A stretch of 64,000 nucleotides of DNA from contig CAVVNR010000004.1 in the NCBI GenBank assembly GCA_963749715.1, positions 364,610 through 428,609 of the forward strand, written 5' to 3'. A program made the position numbers and the translations under genes. Under the pieces are notes generated by a model, which was given only the letters and a program-made list of their open reading frames with translations, was not told where the DNA came from and ran no database searches. Every line of letters begins with the position of its first letter. Position 1 is the first letter of the stretch. The stretch is from Roseiarcus sp963749715. GTDB lineage: Bacteria; Pseudomonadota; Alphaproteobacteria; Rhizobiales; Beijerinckiaceae. Below are positions 17,758 to 29,168 of the stretch, piece by piece.

Positions 17758-18729
17758 CTATCCGCGCAGGTTGAACACCCGGGTCGAGGCGAAATAGCCG
17801 TCCCGGATGACGCCGAACGCGATCGGCGTCCCGAAGCAGTCGGCATAGGCCAGACCTTGCATCGGAGCGGCCCCGCGCAGAAGCAGCTTCTGGCCGCGCT
17901 TTAGCGTCGCCGCGCCGGCGCGGTCGATCGGCAGAAGCGGGATTTCGGCGAGACCGGCCTTAACCGGCAAAAGCGCGCGGGCCATCAGGTCCGGATCGTC
18001 CGGAAGGCGATCGAGCGCAACCGCTGTCTCGGCGGAAAATGGGCCGACGCGGGTCCGGCGCAACTCGATCACGTGTCCGTAGCAGCCGAGCGCGCGGCCG
18101 AGATCGCGCGCGATCGCGCGCACGTAGGCGCCCTTCCCGCATTCGGCCTCGAGCACCGCGGCGTCGGGCTCGGCGGAAATCAGAGCGAGCCGGTAGACGC
18201 TGATCTGGCGCGGCTCAATCTCGAAGCTTTCGCCTTCGCGCGCGAGATCGTAGGCGCGCGCGCCGCCGATGCGGATGGCGGAGAAGGTCGGGGGCGTCTG
18301 AAGGATGGCGCCAACGAAGCGGGGCAGCAGCGCTTCGATTTCGGCTGGCGGCGGGCGGCGGTCGGAACGCGCGACGATCTCCCCCTCGGCGTCGTCGGTC
18401 GCGCTTTCTTCGCCCCAGCGCACGCGGAAGCGATAGGCCTTGGCGCCGTCCTGAACAATCGGCACGGTTTTGGTCGCCTCGCCGAAGGCGACCGGCAGCA
18501 CTCCCGAGGCAAGCGGATCGAGCGTGCCGGCGTGCCCCGCCTTCTTGGCGTTGAACAGGAACTTGAGCCGTCCGACCGCCTGGGTCGAGGAGACGCCGGT
18601 CGGCTTGTCGAGATTAATCCAACCGTCGATCTCGACGCGGGACGAGCGCTGCTGACGCGGCTTCTCGCGCCCGCGGTCTTCGCCCGAGACGGAGCCGGAC
18701 GGTCCGCCGTCGCGGGCGTCGCCGGTCAT
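17758..18729 (-). CDS. truB: tRNA pseudouridine(55) synthase
   Basis: A 323-residue TruB, which isomerises U55 in the T loop of most tRNAs. The catalytic Asp71 sits in KKAGHAGTLDPLASGVLPV; further family blocks are GWINLDKPTGVSSTQAV (residues ~36-52), TGKAYRF-like GAKAYRFRVRWG, and GAYVRAIARDLGRALG. A C-terminal PUA-like region follows. The first ~30 residues are a charged extension. Its start overlaps the rbfA stop by 4 nt (ATGA). It ends only 9 bp from the convergent Pro/Ala-rich gene. Confidence 0.96.
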   Translation of the reverse strand: MTGDARDGGPSGSVSGEDRGREKPRQQRSSRVEIDGWINLDKPTGVSSTQAVGRLKFLFNAKKAGHAGTLDPLASGVLPVAFGEATKTVPIVQDGAKAYRFRVRWGEESATDDAEGEIVARSDRRPPPAEIEALLPRFVGAILQTPPTFSAIRIGGARAYDLAREGESFEIEPRQISVYRLALISAEPDAAVLEAECGKGAYVRAIARDLGRALGCYGHVIELRRTRVGPFSAETAVALDRLPDDPDLMARALLPVKAGLAEIPLLPIDRAGAATLKRGQKLLLRGAAPMQGLAYADCFGTPIAFGVIRDGYFASTRVFNLRG

Positions 18730-19139
18730 TCCTGGCCCCCGTCACCGGCGCTTTTGAGGTCTCGCGCCACCGCCGGCGATCTCAGGAGCGCGTCCATGCG
18801 CGCCTGCGCGTCGAAGCTCGTATCCAGCGCGAACCGCAGATCGGGGGCGAACTTGAGGTTGACGCGGCGCGCGACGAGGGCGCGCAGCTCCTTCTTGTGG
18901 CGCTCGAGCGCCTCAAGGACCGCGCCGGCGCCCTGCCCGCCGAGCGGCATCACCAAAATCGTCGCCAGCTTGAGATCCGGCGCCATGCGCACGGCCGGGA
19001 TGGTCAGTGGATGGCGATCGAGCGCGTCGTCACGCACTTCTCCGCGGGCGAGAATCTCGGCGACCGCGTGGCGGATCAGCTCGCCGACCCGCTCGAGCCT
19101 ATGGCTTCCAGCGTGGGGTTTGGATAAGGAACGGGACAT
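18726..19139 (-). CDS. rbfA: Ribosome-binding factor A
   Basis: A 137-residue RbfA, a KH-type protein binding the 30S subunit during late 16S rRNA maturation and cold adaptation. Recognisable blocks are SHRLERVGELIRHAVAEIL (residues ~12-30), TIPAVRMAPDLKLATILVMP and the C-terminal RVNLKFAPDLRFALDTSFD. It belongs to the rimP-nusA-infB-rbfA-truB block and overlaps truB by 4 nt. Unusually, a Uma2-family gene separates it from infB. Confidence 0.95.
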   Translation of the reverse strand: MSRSLSKPHAGSHRLERVGELIRHAVAEILARGEVRDDALDRHPLTIPAVRMAPDLKLATILVMPLGGQGAGAVLEALERHKKELRALVARRVNLKFAPDLRFALDTSFDAQARMDALLRSPAVARDLKSAGDGGQE

Positions 19140-19204
19140 TGTTGACCTCGCGCGCGGCGCGGCAGATTTCGTTGTTCGGGGCGGCGGAACGAGGCGAAGG
19201 GCGT

Positions 19205-19771
19205 CTACTCCGTCGCCAGCCGCATGGAAAAACCCGGCAAGCCGGCAATGGCCAGCGCTTCGTCCGGCCCACGCTCGACGATGGAACGCCAGCCCTCGCC
19301 TTGCGGCCCCTGATGGACGAATGTGGCGCGGCGCGCGGCGTCGACGAGCCAGACCTCGCGAAAGCCATGGCGCGCATAGAGTCGGGCTCTCAGACCCCGG
19401 TCATAGGGGAGGGTTGTCAGCGCCACCACGATCGCCAGCAGGATGTCCGAGCCCTTCACCTCTTCGAGCTTGATCCCTTTGGGATAAACGACGACGTCCG
19501 GCTCGACGAAGGTGTTGGGGCTGAGGTAGATCGTGGTCTCCACCCCCATCCACAGCTTCTCAGGCAGGACGCGCGCAATCGCGATAGAGAAAGCCGACTT
19601 CAGCAGTTCATGGACGTGCGTCTTCGCCTGTATCGGCACGATCTCGCCTTCGATCAGCTCGAAATTCTCTTCCTCCGAGATGATGCCGGCGCCCTGCATC
19701 CGCAAAATCTCGGCCACCGTAAAGGAGCGGCGGTCGAAACCCTCGGCGGCGCGGGTGACTTGAGTTCGCAT
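19205..19771 (-). CDS. Uma2-family (DUF820) PD-(D/E)XK nuclease-like protein
   Basis: A 188-residue Uma2/DUF820 protein. Starting at ATG 19771, it has FTVAEILRMQGAGIISEEE, the FELIEGEIVPI strand, TTIYLSPNTFVEPDVVVYP with the catalytic PD, and a C-terminal YARHGFREVWLVDAA where the E/D-x-W-hydrophobic motif lies. The family has a restriction-endonuclease fold, is abundant in cyanobacteria and patchy elsewhere, and its in vivo role is unknown. It sits on the same strand between infB (25 nt upstream) and rbfA (65 nt downstream), inside an otherwise conserved translation operon, suggesting late insertion. Confidence 0.85.
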   Translation of the reverse strand: MRTQVTRAAEGFDRRSFTVAEILRMQGAGIISEEENFELIEGEIVPIQAKTHVHELLKSAFSIAIARVLPEKLWMGVETTIYLSPNTFVEPDVVVYPKGIKLEEVKGSDILLAIVVALTTLPYDRGLRARLYARHGFREVWLVDAARRATFVHQGPQGEGWRSIVERGPDEALAIAGLPGFSMRLATE

Positions 19772-19796
19772 GTCTTGTCGTTCCGTCCGCTGTCCG

Positions 19797-22430
<2,634 letters not shown>

Positions 22431-22489
22431 GCCTATTCCTAACCGCTTGGCCTTTCAGCCAATTTTATGGGCCTGCCAAGCGTTCCGGC

Positions 22490-23146
22490 CTAATCGGCCG
22501 GCGCGCCGCCGCGCTCTGTCCTGGTTGTCGCGTCCGCATCGCTCGCGCGATACCGACGCAAACGATCAGCCCTTGCGAGAAAGGCCGAACTCGCTGCGCC
22601 TTGTTTGAGCGCAGCATGTATCACATTTGCCCTCCCCAATGCCAAATCCAATTGCCGCGACGTGAAGAGATCGATGCGCGCGGCGGTTTTGGCCTCCGGG
22701 CCGGCTCTTGCGCTCAGGGCTCGGGCTCGCTTGGCCGCTCCGTCGGGCGCGCCGTCGCTCGCCTGGATCAGCGCCTCAACTCCGCCGGCCTCAATCGCCG
22801 CATCGACTTTGAACGCGCCGGCTACGACGAGGCCGGCTTTGTTGGCGATCGACAGCGACTGAAGCGCGTCGCGCTCCAGGAGCGCGTCGACAGCCTCCGC
22901 GAGCGTAGCGGGCGCCTCCGCCTTGGCGCGAAACGCCCGCGAAAACGACTGCTTCAAGGCCGCCCAATTCACCGTCTCGAAGCTCAGCCGCGTCCACACT
23001 CCGCGGCCGGGCAGTTTGCGGCGGATATCTGGGACTACCGATCCGTCGGGGGAGAGGGCGAAGCGCAGCATCGCCTCGGGGGCGTCTTTGGTCCCCGTCA
23101 CAATGCAGGTCCGCTCGGACCCGGCTTCCTCGCTCAAGCTCCCCAT
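22490..23146 (-). CDS. YlxR (DUF448) RNA-binding protein
   Basis: A 218-residue protein with an N-terminal YlxR/DUF448 domain: RTCIVTGTKDAPEAMLRF (residues ~12-29), VVPDIRRKLPGRGVW and FSRAFRAKAEAP. A C-terminal L7Ae/L30e-like half follows, with ALLERDALQSLSIANKAGLVV and LDLALGRANVIHAALKQGAA. Fused YlxR-L7Ae proteins are the alphaproteobacterial form of this gene. YlxR (RnpM) binds RNase P RNA in Firmicutes; the role here is inferred RNA binding. The ATG at 23146 follows nusA by 26 nt, its usual position in the operon. Confidence 0.9.
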   Translation of the reverse strand: MGSLSEEAGSERTCIVTGTKDAPEAMLRFALSPDGSVVPDIRRKLPGRGVWTRLSFETVNWAALKQSFSRAFRAKAEAPATLAEAVDALLERDALQSLSIANKAGLVVAGAFKVDAAIEAGGVEALIQASDGAPDGAAKRARALSARAGPEAKTAARIDLFTSRQLDLALGRANVIHAALKQGAASSAFLARADRLRRYRASDADATTRTERGGAPAD

Positions 23147-23172
23147 CCGCAATCGAACAGACCCGGCGCCGT

Positions 23173-24778
23173 TCAGGCGGCGTCTTCGCCTTCCACCGTC
23201 GACGGGACGCTCTCGGGCGCGGGCGCCTCGATCCAGCCGGCGCGCACGCGCGCGTCCAGGATCATGGCGTCGGCCTGCGCCCGCGGCACGTCGAAGCCGC
23301 TCAGGTAGCCCGGCTTCGCCGTCTCGCCGCTTTCGCCGCGTTCGGTCCAGCCGACGAGGTCGTCGCTCGCGCAATCGGCAAGATCCTCGAGCGTCTTGAC
23401 GCCGTTCTCGCCGAGTTTAACCAGCATGGGCGTCGTCAGGCCCACGATTTCCTTGAGATCGTCCGCCACCCCCAGCGCTTTGCGCTGGTCGTCGAATTCG
23501 GCTTCGATCCGGGCCAGATGCCCTTGCGCGCGCGCCTGGATTTCGTTCGCCGTGTCGGCGTCGAAGCCTTCGATCGAGGAGAGCTCGCGCGGCTCGACAT
23601 AGGCGATTTCCTCGACCGTGCGGAAGCCTTCCGAGGCGAGGAGCTGCGCGACCGTCTCATCGACATCGAGCGCATCCATGAAGGTCTGCGTGCGCTCGGC
23701 GAATTCCTTCTGCCGGCGCTCCGATTCCTCGGCTTCGGTCAGGATGTCGATGTCCCAGCCGGTCAGCTGCGAGGCCAGGCGGACATTCTGCCCGCGCCGA
23801 CCGATCGCCAGCGAAAGCTGGTCGTCGGGAACGACGACCTCGATGCGCGTCGAATTCCTCGTCAAGCACCACCTTCATCACTTCGGCCGGCTGCAGCGCG
23901 TTGACGATGAAGGTAGCGGCGTCAGGCGACCACGGAATGATGTCGATTTTCTCGCCCTGCAATTCATTGACGACCGCCTGCACGCGCGAGCCGCGCATAC
24001 CGACGCAGGCGCCGACCGGATCGATCGAAGAATCATTGGACACCACCGCGATCTTGGCGCGCGAGCCCGGATCGCGAGCGACCGACTTCACCTCGACGAT
24101 GCCGTCGTAGATTTCCGGCACCTCCTGGGCGAACAGCTTGGAGGTGAATTGCGGATGGGTGCGGGAGAGGAAGATCTGCGGACCGCGGGCCTCGCGCCGG
24201 ACGTCGTAGACGTAGGCGCGGATCCGGTCACCGGGCCGGAACATCTCGCGCGGGATCAATTCGTCGCGCCGCACCACCGCTTCGCCAGCTCCGGAGCCGC
24301 CGAGATCGACCACGACGTTGCCGTATTCGACCCGCTTGACCGCGCCGTTGATGATGTCGCCGATGCGGTCCTTGTAGACGTCATATTGCTTGTCGCGTTC
24401 GGCTTCGCGGATCTTCTGCACCAGCACCTGCTTGGACGCCTGGGCGGGGATGCGCCCGTAGTCGAACGGCGGCAGGGATTCGGCGATCCAGTCGCCGATC
24501 TGGGCCGAGGGATTCTTCTTCTGCGCTTCGGCGAGCGTCATCTGCGTCGCATCGTTCTCGACAGCGTCGACGACAAGCAACAACCGCGAGAACCGGATTT
24601 CGCCGGTCTTCGGGTTGATCTCGGCGCGGACCTCGGTCTCCTGGCCATAGCGCGAACGCGCGGCCTTCTGCATCGCGTCTTCCATCGAGGCGAGCACGAT
24701 CGAGCGGTCGATCGATTTTTCTCGCGCGACCGCGTCGACGATCTGCAACAGTTCAAGTCGGTTGGCGCTAACGGCCAT
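23173..24778 (-). CDS. nusA: Transcription factor NusA, with a frameshift
   Basis: NusA modulates RNA polymerase pausing, termination and antitermination. The ATG at 24778 is preferred because an AAGGAG site lies 6 nt upstream; it opens MAVSANRLELLQIVDAVA. N-terminal, S1 and KH1 regions follow (SRTHPQFTSKLFAQEVPEIY, GACVGMRGSRVQAVVNELQG). The KH2 and two acidic repeat domains continue in another frame from TRIEVVVPDDQLSLAIGRRG to the end. The frames join if one T is removed from GAATTCG near 23854. NusA is normally essential, so a sequencing insertion is the likeliest explanation. The start overlaps the rimP end by 11 nt. Confidence 0.93.
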
Positions 24779-25518
24779 CGGTTTCTCCTTCATCAGGCCC
24801 GAGCGGCTTTGACGCCGCGCCGCGGGCCGCGGCGTTGGTGTCGTTCGATTTCGTTCCAGGCGCGGCGCCCGGCATCGTCTTCCGGCCGGCTTCCCCCTTG
24901 CGGCCAGCCACTCGTTTGGCGTCCTTGAGAGCTGCTTTCTCGCGCCTGAGCGCGGCGCGGATGAGATCGTCGGTCAATACGAGTCGGGCCTCGGCCATGG
25001 CGCGGATCGGCAGCTCGACCTCGGTCTCGCTCTTGTCCTCGGCGATCAGCGCGATCCGCGCCAGCGGCCCGTCATAACCGTGCGCGACCGCCTCGAGGCG
25101 TCCGCGAAAGCGCTTGCGGCCATTGATCGCAACCGCCATCTCGATGCGCGCCTCGTGGCCGACCGCGCGGGCGAAATCCAACTCGCGCACCAGCGGCCGA
25201 TCGATGCCCGGGGAGGAAATCTCCAGCCGGTACGCCTGCGTCATCGGCTCCTCGACATCGAAGACGGGCGACAGCGCTTGGCTCAAGCGCTCGCAGTCCT
25301 CGATAGACATCGCGCCGTCCGGACGCTCGGCCATGATCTGAACCGTCGCGCCCGCTGCGGAAGAAATCTTGACCCGGACCAGCCGGTAGCCCAGGTCCCG
25401 CGCTACCCGCGCCGCGATGCGGCCGACGCGCTGGCTTGCGCCTGAAATCCTCGATCAGGCGCGCCTCGTCGAGCCCTTCGACGGGCGCTGCGGCGGTTCG
25501 ATGCTGCGCTTCGGCCAT
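24768..25518 (-). CDS. rimP: Ribosome maturation factor RimP, with a frameshift
   Basis: RimP assists 30S subunit assembly. The body reads VQIMAERPDGAMSIEDCERL, ALSPVFDVEEPMTQAYRLEI and the signature SSPGIDRPLVRELDFARAVG, followed by a Lys/Arg-rich C-terminal extension of ~50 residues. The first 24 residues from ATG 25518 (MAEAQHRTAAAPVEGLDEAR) are in another frame; removing one T from the GATTTCAGG near 25446 joins them through SGASQRVGRIAARVARDLGY. First gene of the rimP-nusA-ylxR-infB operon, behind a terminator-containing leader. Confidence 0.92.
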
Positions 25519-25535
25519 GCGACCTTATCGGCAAT

Positions 25536-25567
25536 AAAAAAGAGCGGGTCCCTCCCGGGGCCCACTC
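25536..25567 (-). terminator. Intrinsic terminator in the rimP leader
   Basis: On the minus strand an 11-bp stem (GAGTGGGCCCC at 25567-25557 with GGGACCCGCTC at 25552-25542; one mismatch, one GU pair) with a 4-nt loop is followed by six T (25541-25536). It stands 18 nt before the rimP ATG and downstream of the predicted promoter, so it should attenuate operon transcription unless antiterminated. Confidence 0.75.
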
Positions 25568-25576
25568 TCAACTTGT

Positions 25577-25590
25577 CTCTCCGAAGAGAG
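25577..25590 (-). promoter_or_regulatory. UUCG-loop hairpin preceding the rimP terminator
   Basis: On the minus strand CTCTC-TTCG-GAGAG forms a 5-bp hairpin with a stable UUCG loop. Its 5' arm could instead pair with the GAGAG at the foot of the downstream terminator, giving a possible antiterminator. The alternative pairing is inferred by eye. Confidence 0.45.
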
Positions 25591-25611
25591 CTATGAGATG
25601 TCGTTGGCCGT

Positions 25612-25640
25612 CATATAGGGGAACCATGCTGGCGGCGCAA
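25612..25640 (-). promoter_or_regulatory. Predicted housekeeping promoter of the rimP operon
   Basis: On the minus strand TTGCGC (25640-25635), a 17-nt spacer and TATATG (25617-25612) resemble the alphaproteobacterial sigma-70 consensus. Transcription would start near 25605, leaving a leader of ~87 nt that contains the two hairpins. Confidence 0.5.
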
Positions 25641-26126
25641 GGCCAAAAGGCGATCCACAATCTGGCGATTCACCTTTGGTGGCGACGAAGAAATTGGAGT
25701 GAGGGTTAGGCGCCCAGTACATTCGTACCCGATCGCGGACGCATCTTGATGTGCGACTATCGACTCGCAAGAGTTCCTCCCGAAATGGATAAGCTTCGCA
25801 GGGTCGTGGTCATGTCGCCGCGCTCATATAATCGAAGGCACGGCTCCGGACCGGGACGATGTCTCGTCGTCCCCTTACCGCAACAAATCGCGGAGGCCTG
25901 CTAAGCCCTGCGGACCTACCTTTCAAGAACGGGGTCTATCGCGGCCTTACGGTTGTTACTTGGGCGATATGCGGTGCAGCAATGGCCATGTCTCACGCTC
26001 CCCCCGATCGCGTCCCTGTCAATAAGCAATACGGAAGCGAGATGTTGAAGCCAGCCGACATGCGACGGGTGGAGGAGGGCCTGCGCCACGCCTTTGGATT
26101 TCCAACTATATTGTCGATTTTTCGTG
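25641..26126. other. Intergenic stretch without a supported gene
   Basis: Nearly 490 bases between the rimP promoter and the GNRGG-type hypothetical gene. Base composition is more even than in flanking genes. A plus-strand frame (25859-26179) could give 106 residues but overlaps the neighbouring gene and resembles nothing recognised; it is not called. Confidence 0.4.
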
Positions 26127-26750
26127 TCAAGCTGGCGCGCCGAGCGCCTCCGCCCAGAGCGGACGATAGCCGCCCTTGAGCGTCGCGACGGTCGAAGGCG
26201 GGGTCAAGACGTCGGCGATGGCGGCGGGCTGAAGCAACGCCGGCGTCCCGTAGCCGGCGAAGCTCCATGGCAAGAGCGCTCCCGCGCGCACAGCATGAGC
26301 GCGCCCTTCGCGTGCGATCATCGCCCCGTCCGGCAGCTCGCTAAGCCGCGCCCGCCATGTCGGTTTTGCGCGATTCTCGACCCGCTCGCGATGGAGCGCC
26401 TCGTCCATGGCGTCTACGCCGCGAGGGGAGCCGGGAAAGCCCGCGAGAAAGGCCTTCGCCGCTTGCCGGCGGCACTCGAAGCAGGGGCGATGGCCGGCGG
26501 CGAGCGCGGTCGGCTCGTCGAGGAAGAAGAGCTCGGTGTAGAACTTGCCCCACACGTCGCGACGACGGTCCTTGAACGCGCAGACGCAGATAAGCCAGTG
26601 CTTCGTCTTCCATCGGCCGGCGCCTAAAGTTCGATCGTCGCGATGGATCCGCCCGCCGCGATTGCCCATGAGCCCGCCGCGCTCGGCGACGGCGCGAAAT
26701 TCACCGAACGGATCGACGCGATTTTGCAATGGTCGGGACGATTGCGGCAT
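26127..26750 (-). CDS. Conserved hypothetical protein with GNRGGRIH and RPCFECRR motifs
   Basis: A ~207-residue protein from ATG 26750 (MPQSSRPLQNRVDPFGEF). It carries MGNRGGRIHRDD near residue 30, the block YTELFFLDEPTALAAGHRPC, and a CxxC pair in HRPCFECRRQAAKAFLAGF. I recall this combination as a conserved hypothetical family in Hyphomicrobiales and other bacteria, without assigned function. The Cys pair with nearby His could bind a metal or thiol ligand, which is speculation. It diverges from a DUF1272 gene whose start is ~77 nt away, so the two may share a control region. A longer start at 26825 is possible. Confidence 0.7.
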   Translation of the reverse strand: MPQSSRPLQNRVDPFGEFRAVAERGGLMGNRGGRIHRDDRTLGAGRWKTKHWLICVCAFKDRRRDVWGKFYTELFFLDEPTALAAGHRPCFECRRQAAKAFLAGFPGSPRGVDAMDEALHRERVENRAKPTWRARLSELPDGAMIAREGRAHAVRAGALLPWSFAGYGTPALLQPAAIADVLTPPSTVATLKGGYRPLWAEALGAPA

Positions 26751-26826
26751 GATTGGCTGCGACACGTTGCGTTCTCCGCGCGGCGGGTCCACGTCCTCAA
26801 ACCTTGGCTTTTTGTCGGTGATCAAG

Positions 26827-27138
26827 GTGGCGCTCGAACTTCGGCCGAATTGCGAATATTGCGATAGAGACCCGCCGGCCGATTCGCGCGAGGCGCGGAT
26901 CTGCTCCTACGAGTGCACGTTCTGCGCCGATTGCATCGCAGGGCCGCTTCAGAACGTCTGCCCCAATTGCGGCGGCGGCTTCGCGCCTCGACCCATCAGG
27001 CCTGCTCGCGAGTGGCGACCGGGATTGTCCCTGGCGAAGCGTCCGGCCTCCAAGAAGCGGGTCGAACTCTCCTACAGCGGCGCAGAGATCGCGGCCTTCG
27101 TTCGCGAGGTCGCGGGCGTTCCGCCCGACAACCGCTAA
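26827..27138 (+). CDS. DUF1272 zinc-ribbon-like protein
   Basis: A 103-residue protein of the DUF1272 family starting at GTG 26827, which gives ALELRPNCEYCDRD, the usual family N terminus. Conserved Cys residues occur as CEYC, CSYECTFCADC and CPNCGGGF, enough for two zinc sites. The C terminus (ELSYSGAEIAAFVREVAG) lies outside the zinc domain. No GGAGG site is obvious, so a GTG at 26818 is an alternative. Function unknown; protein or nucleic acid contacts are typical for small zinc ribbons. Confidence 0.8.
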   Translation: MALELRPNCEYCDRDPPADSREARICSYECTFCADCIAGPLQNVCPNCGGGFAPRPIRPAREWRPGLSLAKRPASKKRVELSYSGAEIAAFVREVAGVPPDNR

Positions 27139-27148
27139 ACGGACCTCC

Positions 27149-28583
27149 TCATCGCACCGGCGCGCTCTGCGCGCTCGCCTGGGCTTCGCCGACCGTGTCG
27201 ACGCCATAGACGTCGTCGCGGAAGTTGGCCGGACCGTCGCCGTTCGACCAGCCGGTGAGGTAAACCCAGATCACCGGCACCGCCTTCGCGAGCTTGATGT
27301 CGTACGCGGCGCCTTCCTTGATCTTCGCCTGCAGCGCCGCCTTGTCCCAGACGCCGCCAGGGCCGCCGCCCGTGCCTTGCAAGAGCCACTCCGCGTAGTC
27401 ATAGACGCCCTGCACCCTCACGCAGCCGTGGCTGAGAAAGCGGTAGTCGGCGCCGAACAGGCCCTTGGAGGGCGTGTCGTGCATATAGACCGCGAGCTTG
27501 TTGGGCATGCCGATACGGATCGAGCCGAGCGAATTGCCGGCCCCGGAATCCTGCCTGAGCGTATAGTTGGCGGCCCGTTCGGTGCTCCAGTTGACGGATT
27601 TCGGGTTGATCTCCTGACCTGAGCCGTCGAGGATCCGGATCTTGGCGCGCGTCAGATAGCCCGGGTCGCGCTGCATCCGGGGGATGATTTCCTTTTTGAT
27701 GATCGAGGTCGGCACGGTCCAGGTGGGATTGAGGTTGATGACCTGGATTTGGGCCGAGATCTCCGGCGAGGGATGCTCCGGGTCGCCGACGATTGCGACA
27801 TAGCGGTGAACGACGCGGCCGCTCTCGACCGCTTCGACCGCAGTCGATGGCAGATTGACGACGACATAGCGCTCGTCGAAGGGAAAATTAAGTCCGGCCA
27901 GACGATTGGCGCTCGAGGCGAGCTGGTTGAAGCGCACCGTCGCCGGCACATTCATCGCCTTCAGCGTCGCGCCGGAAACCACGCCCGTCTGGCGCAGCCC
28001 CATTCGCGACTGGAAGCTTTTCACAGCAGCAGTGAGGCCCGCATCCCACGCGAGGCCGCTCGCCTGCGCGGCGTCCAGATAACCCTCGATCATGAGCCGC
28101 TTGCGCAGCTTCGCCACCGCCGGACCTTTGGTTCCCGGGCCGATCGCGACCATATCGGTCGCCCAGCCGCCGGCGTCGACGATCGCCGAATAGCGTTCGG
28201 ACGCCTTGGCGGTGGCAAAGAAGGTCTCGGGCTGAAGCGTCGGCCTCGGATCGTCGCTGAGCGCGGTTTCGCGCGGCGGCGGGGGCGGAGCAACTTTTTT
28301 CGGCTTCGGCGCGACGATGGTTTCGGCCGGAATCGGCGCCGGCGGCAGGCGGTGCGGCTCCCGGCGTCGCCTCAGCCCCGATCGCCGGCGGCGCAGCGAC
28401 GTTCGGGGCCGGCATGAACGGGCTGGCCAAGCTGTCGGTCGCGGGCGGCCCGCTCGCGGGACCGGCCGGCGGCGCCGGCGAGGCAGGCGCAACGGCTGAA
28501 TTCGCCGGCGTCTGCCCCGACGCGCCGGAGACCAGGAGAGGCAGCCCGATCAACGCCGCCACGACCAGAATTCGCACCTTCAT
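27149..28583 (-). CDS. Murein L,D-transpeptidase (YkuD), with a frameshift
   Basis: The protein starts at ATG 28583 with a signal peptide (MKVRILVVAALIGLPLLVSG) and a Pro/Ala-rich linker. In another frame it continues through a scaffold region, a peptidoglycan-binding domain (VAKLRKRLMIEGYLDAAQ ... FQSRMGLRQTGVV) and the YkuD catalytic domain with its Cys in FLSHGCVRVQGVYDYAEWL. The frames join near 28345 by a one-base change. It would act in the periplasm forming 3-3 crosslinks or attaching proteins to peptidoglycan. Length resembles the large YcbB/LdtD-like group. The frameshift falls in a GC-rich linker and may be a sequencing error. Confidence 0.88.
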
Positions 28584-28783
28584 TAAATCCAGACCCGACC
28601 GTGCACTGACGCGCATTCGCGCACCCTGCGCGCCCTACCTATTCCGCGGATGGTTACCAAATTGTCGCTTCGGCTGTTCTGCCGCGCAGGCGGGCGCTTT
28701 TTCGCCACTTACGCCGCCTGAGGCGAAAATGCAAAGGCCGGCCTAAAGCCGGGCTTAGGTTCAAGCGGGAGGGTTTGCCGCCG

Positions 28784-28915
28784 TTATTCGATCCCGGGCG
28801 AAAGCCTGTTGTTGCGCGCGCGGCGGTAACCGGCGAAACCCAGGCCGCAGACGCAGAGCGCCATGAGCGCCCAAGCCGAGGAACTCGGGAGAGGATGAAT
28901 AAGCGACCGCCCCAT
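28784..28915 (-). CDS. Micro-ORF ending in a PEP-CTERM-like sorting tail
   Basis: A 43-codon frame with HPLPSSSAWALMALCVCG then LGFAGYRRARNN: a Pro-rich start, a hydrophobic helix and an Arg cluster. This is the architecture of PEP-CTERM exosortase signals, with PLPSS in place of PEP. It lacks a signal peptide and substantial domain, so it may be the orphaned 3' end of a decayed exported protein. An overlapping 83-residue frame (28761-29012) starts MFGLGGNMSINSANP and could hold the missing 5' part after a frameshift. An EpsI gene lies 13 kb away. Confidence 0.4.
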   Translation of the reverse strand: MGRSLIHPLPSSSAWALMALCVCGLGFAGYRRARNNRLSPGIE

Positions 28916-29168
28916 AGGGCAGCCCGACCGCTAGCGCACCGTAACTTGCCGCGATCGCCAAGCGACGCGGATTCGCTGAGTTGATGGACATGTTACCCCC
29001 AAGTCCAAACACAAACGCGAGGGTTTTCTAACCGCGAAGCATGACGACACTAAGGCGCTATTGCAACCGCGAAGAGAATCCTTCGCAGTGCGGCAAAAAC
29101 TCCGATGCTGGCGATAGCCGCACAAGACCCGGGAAAACCGCGCTCGCGCCGCCCTCCAAGTCGAGGCT

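Noticed and set aside
23173..24778. Programmed frameshifting in nusA
   Set aside because: No slippery heptamer or following structure is apparent, and several unrelated genes in the window show the same single-base defects.
25859..26179. 106-codon plus-strand frame
   Set aside because: Overlaps the opposite-strand conserved hypothetical gene, has no clear ribosome site and no recognised domain.
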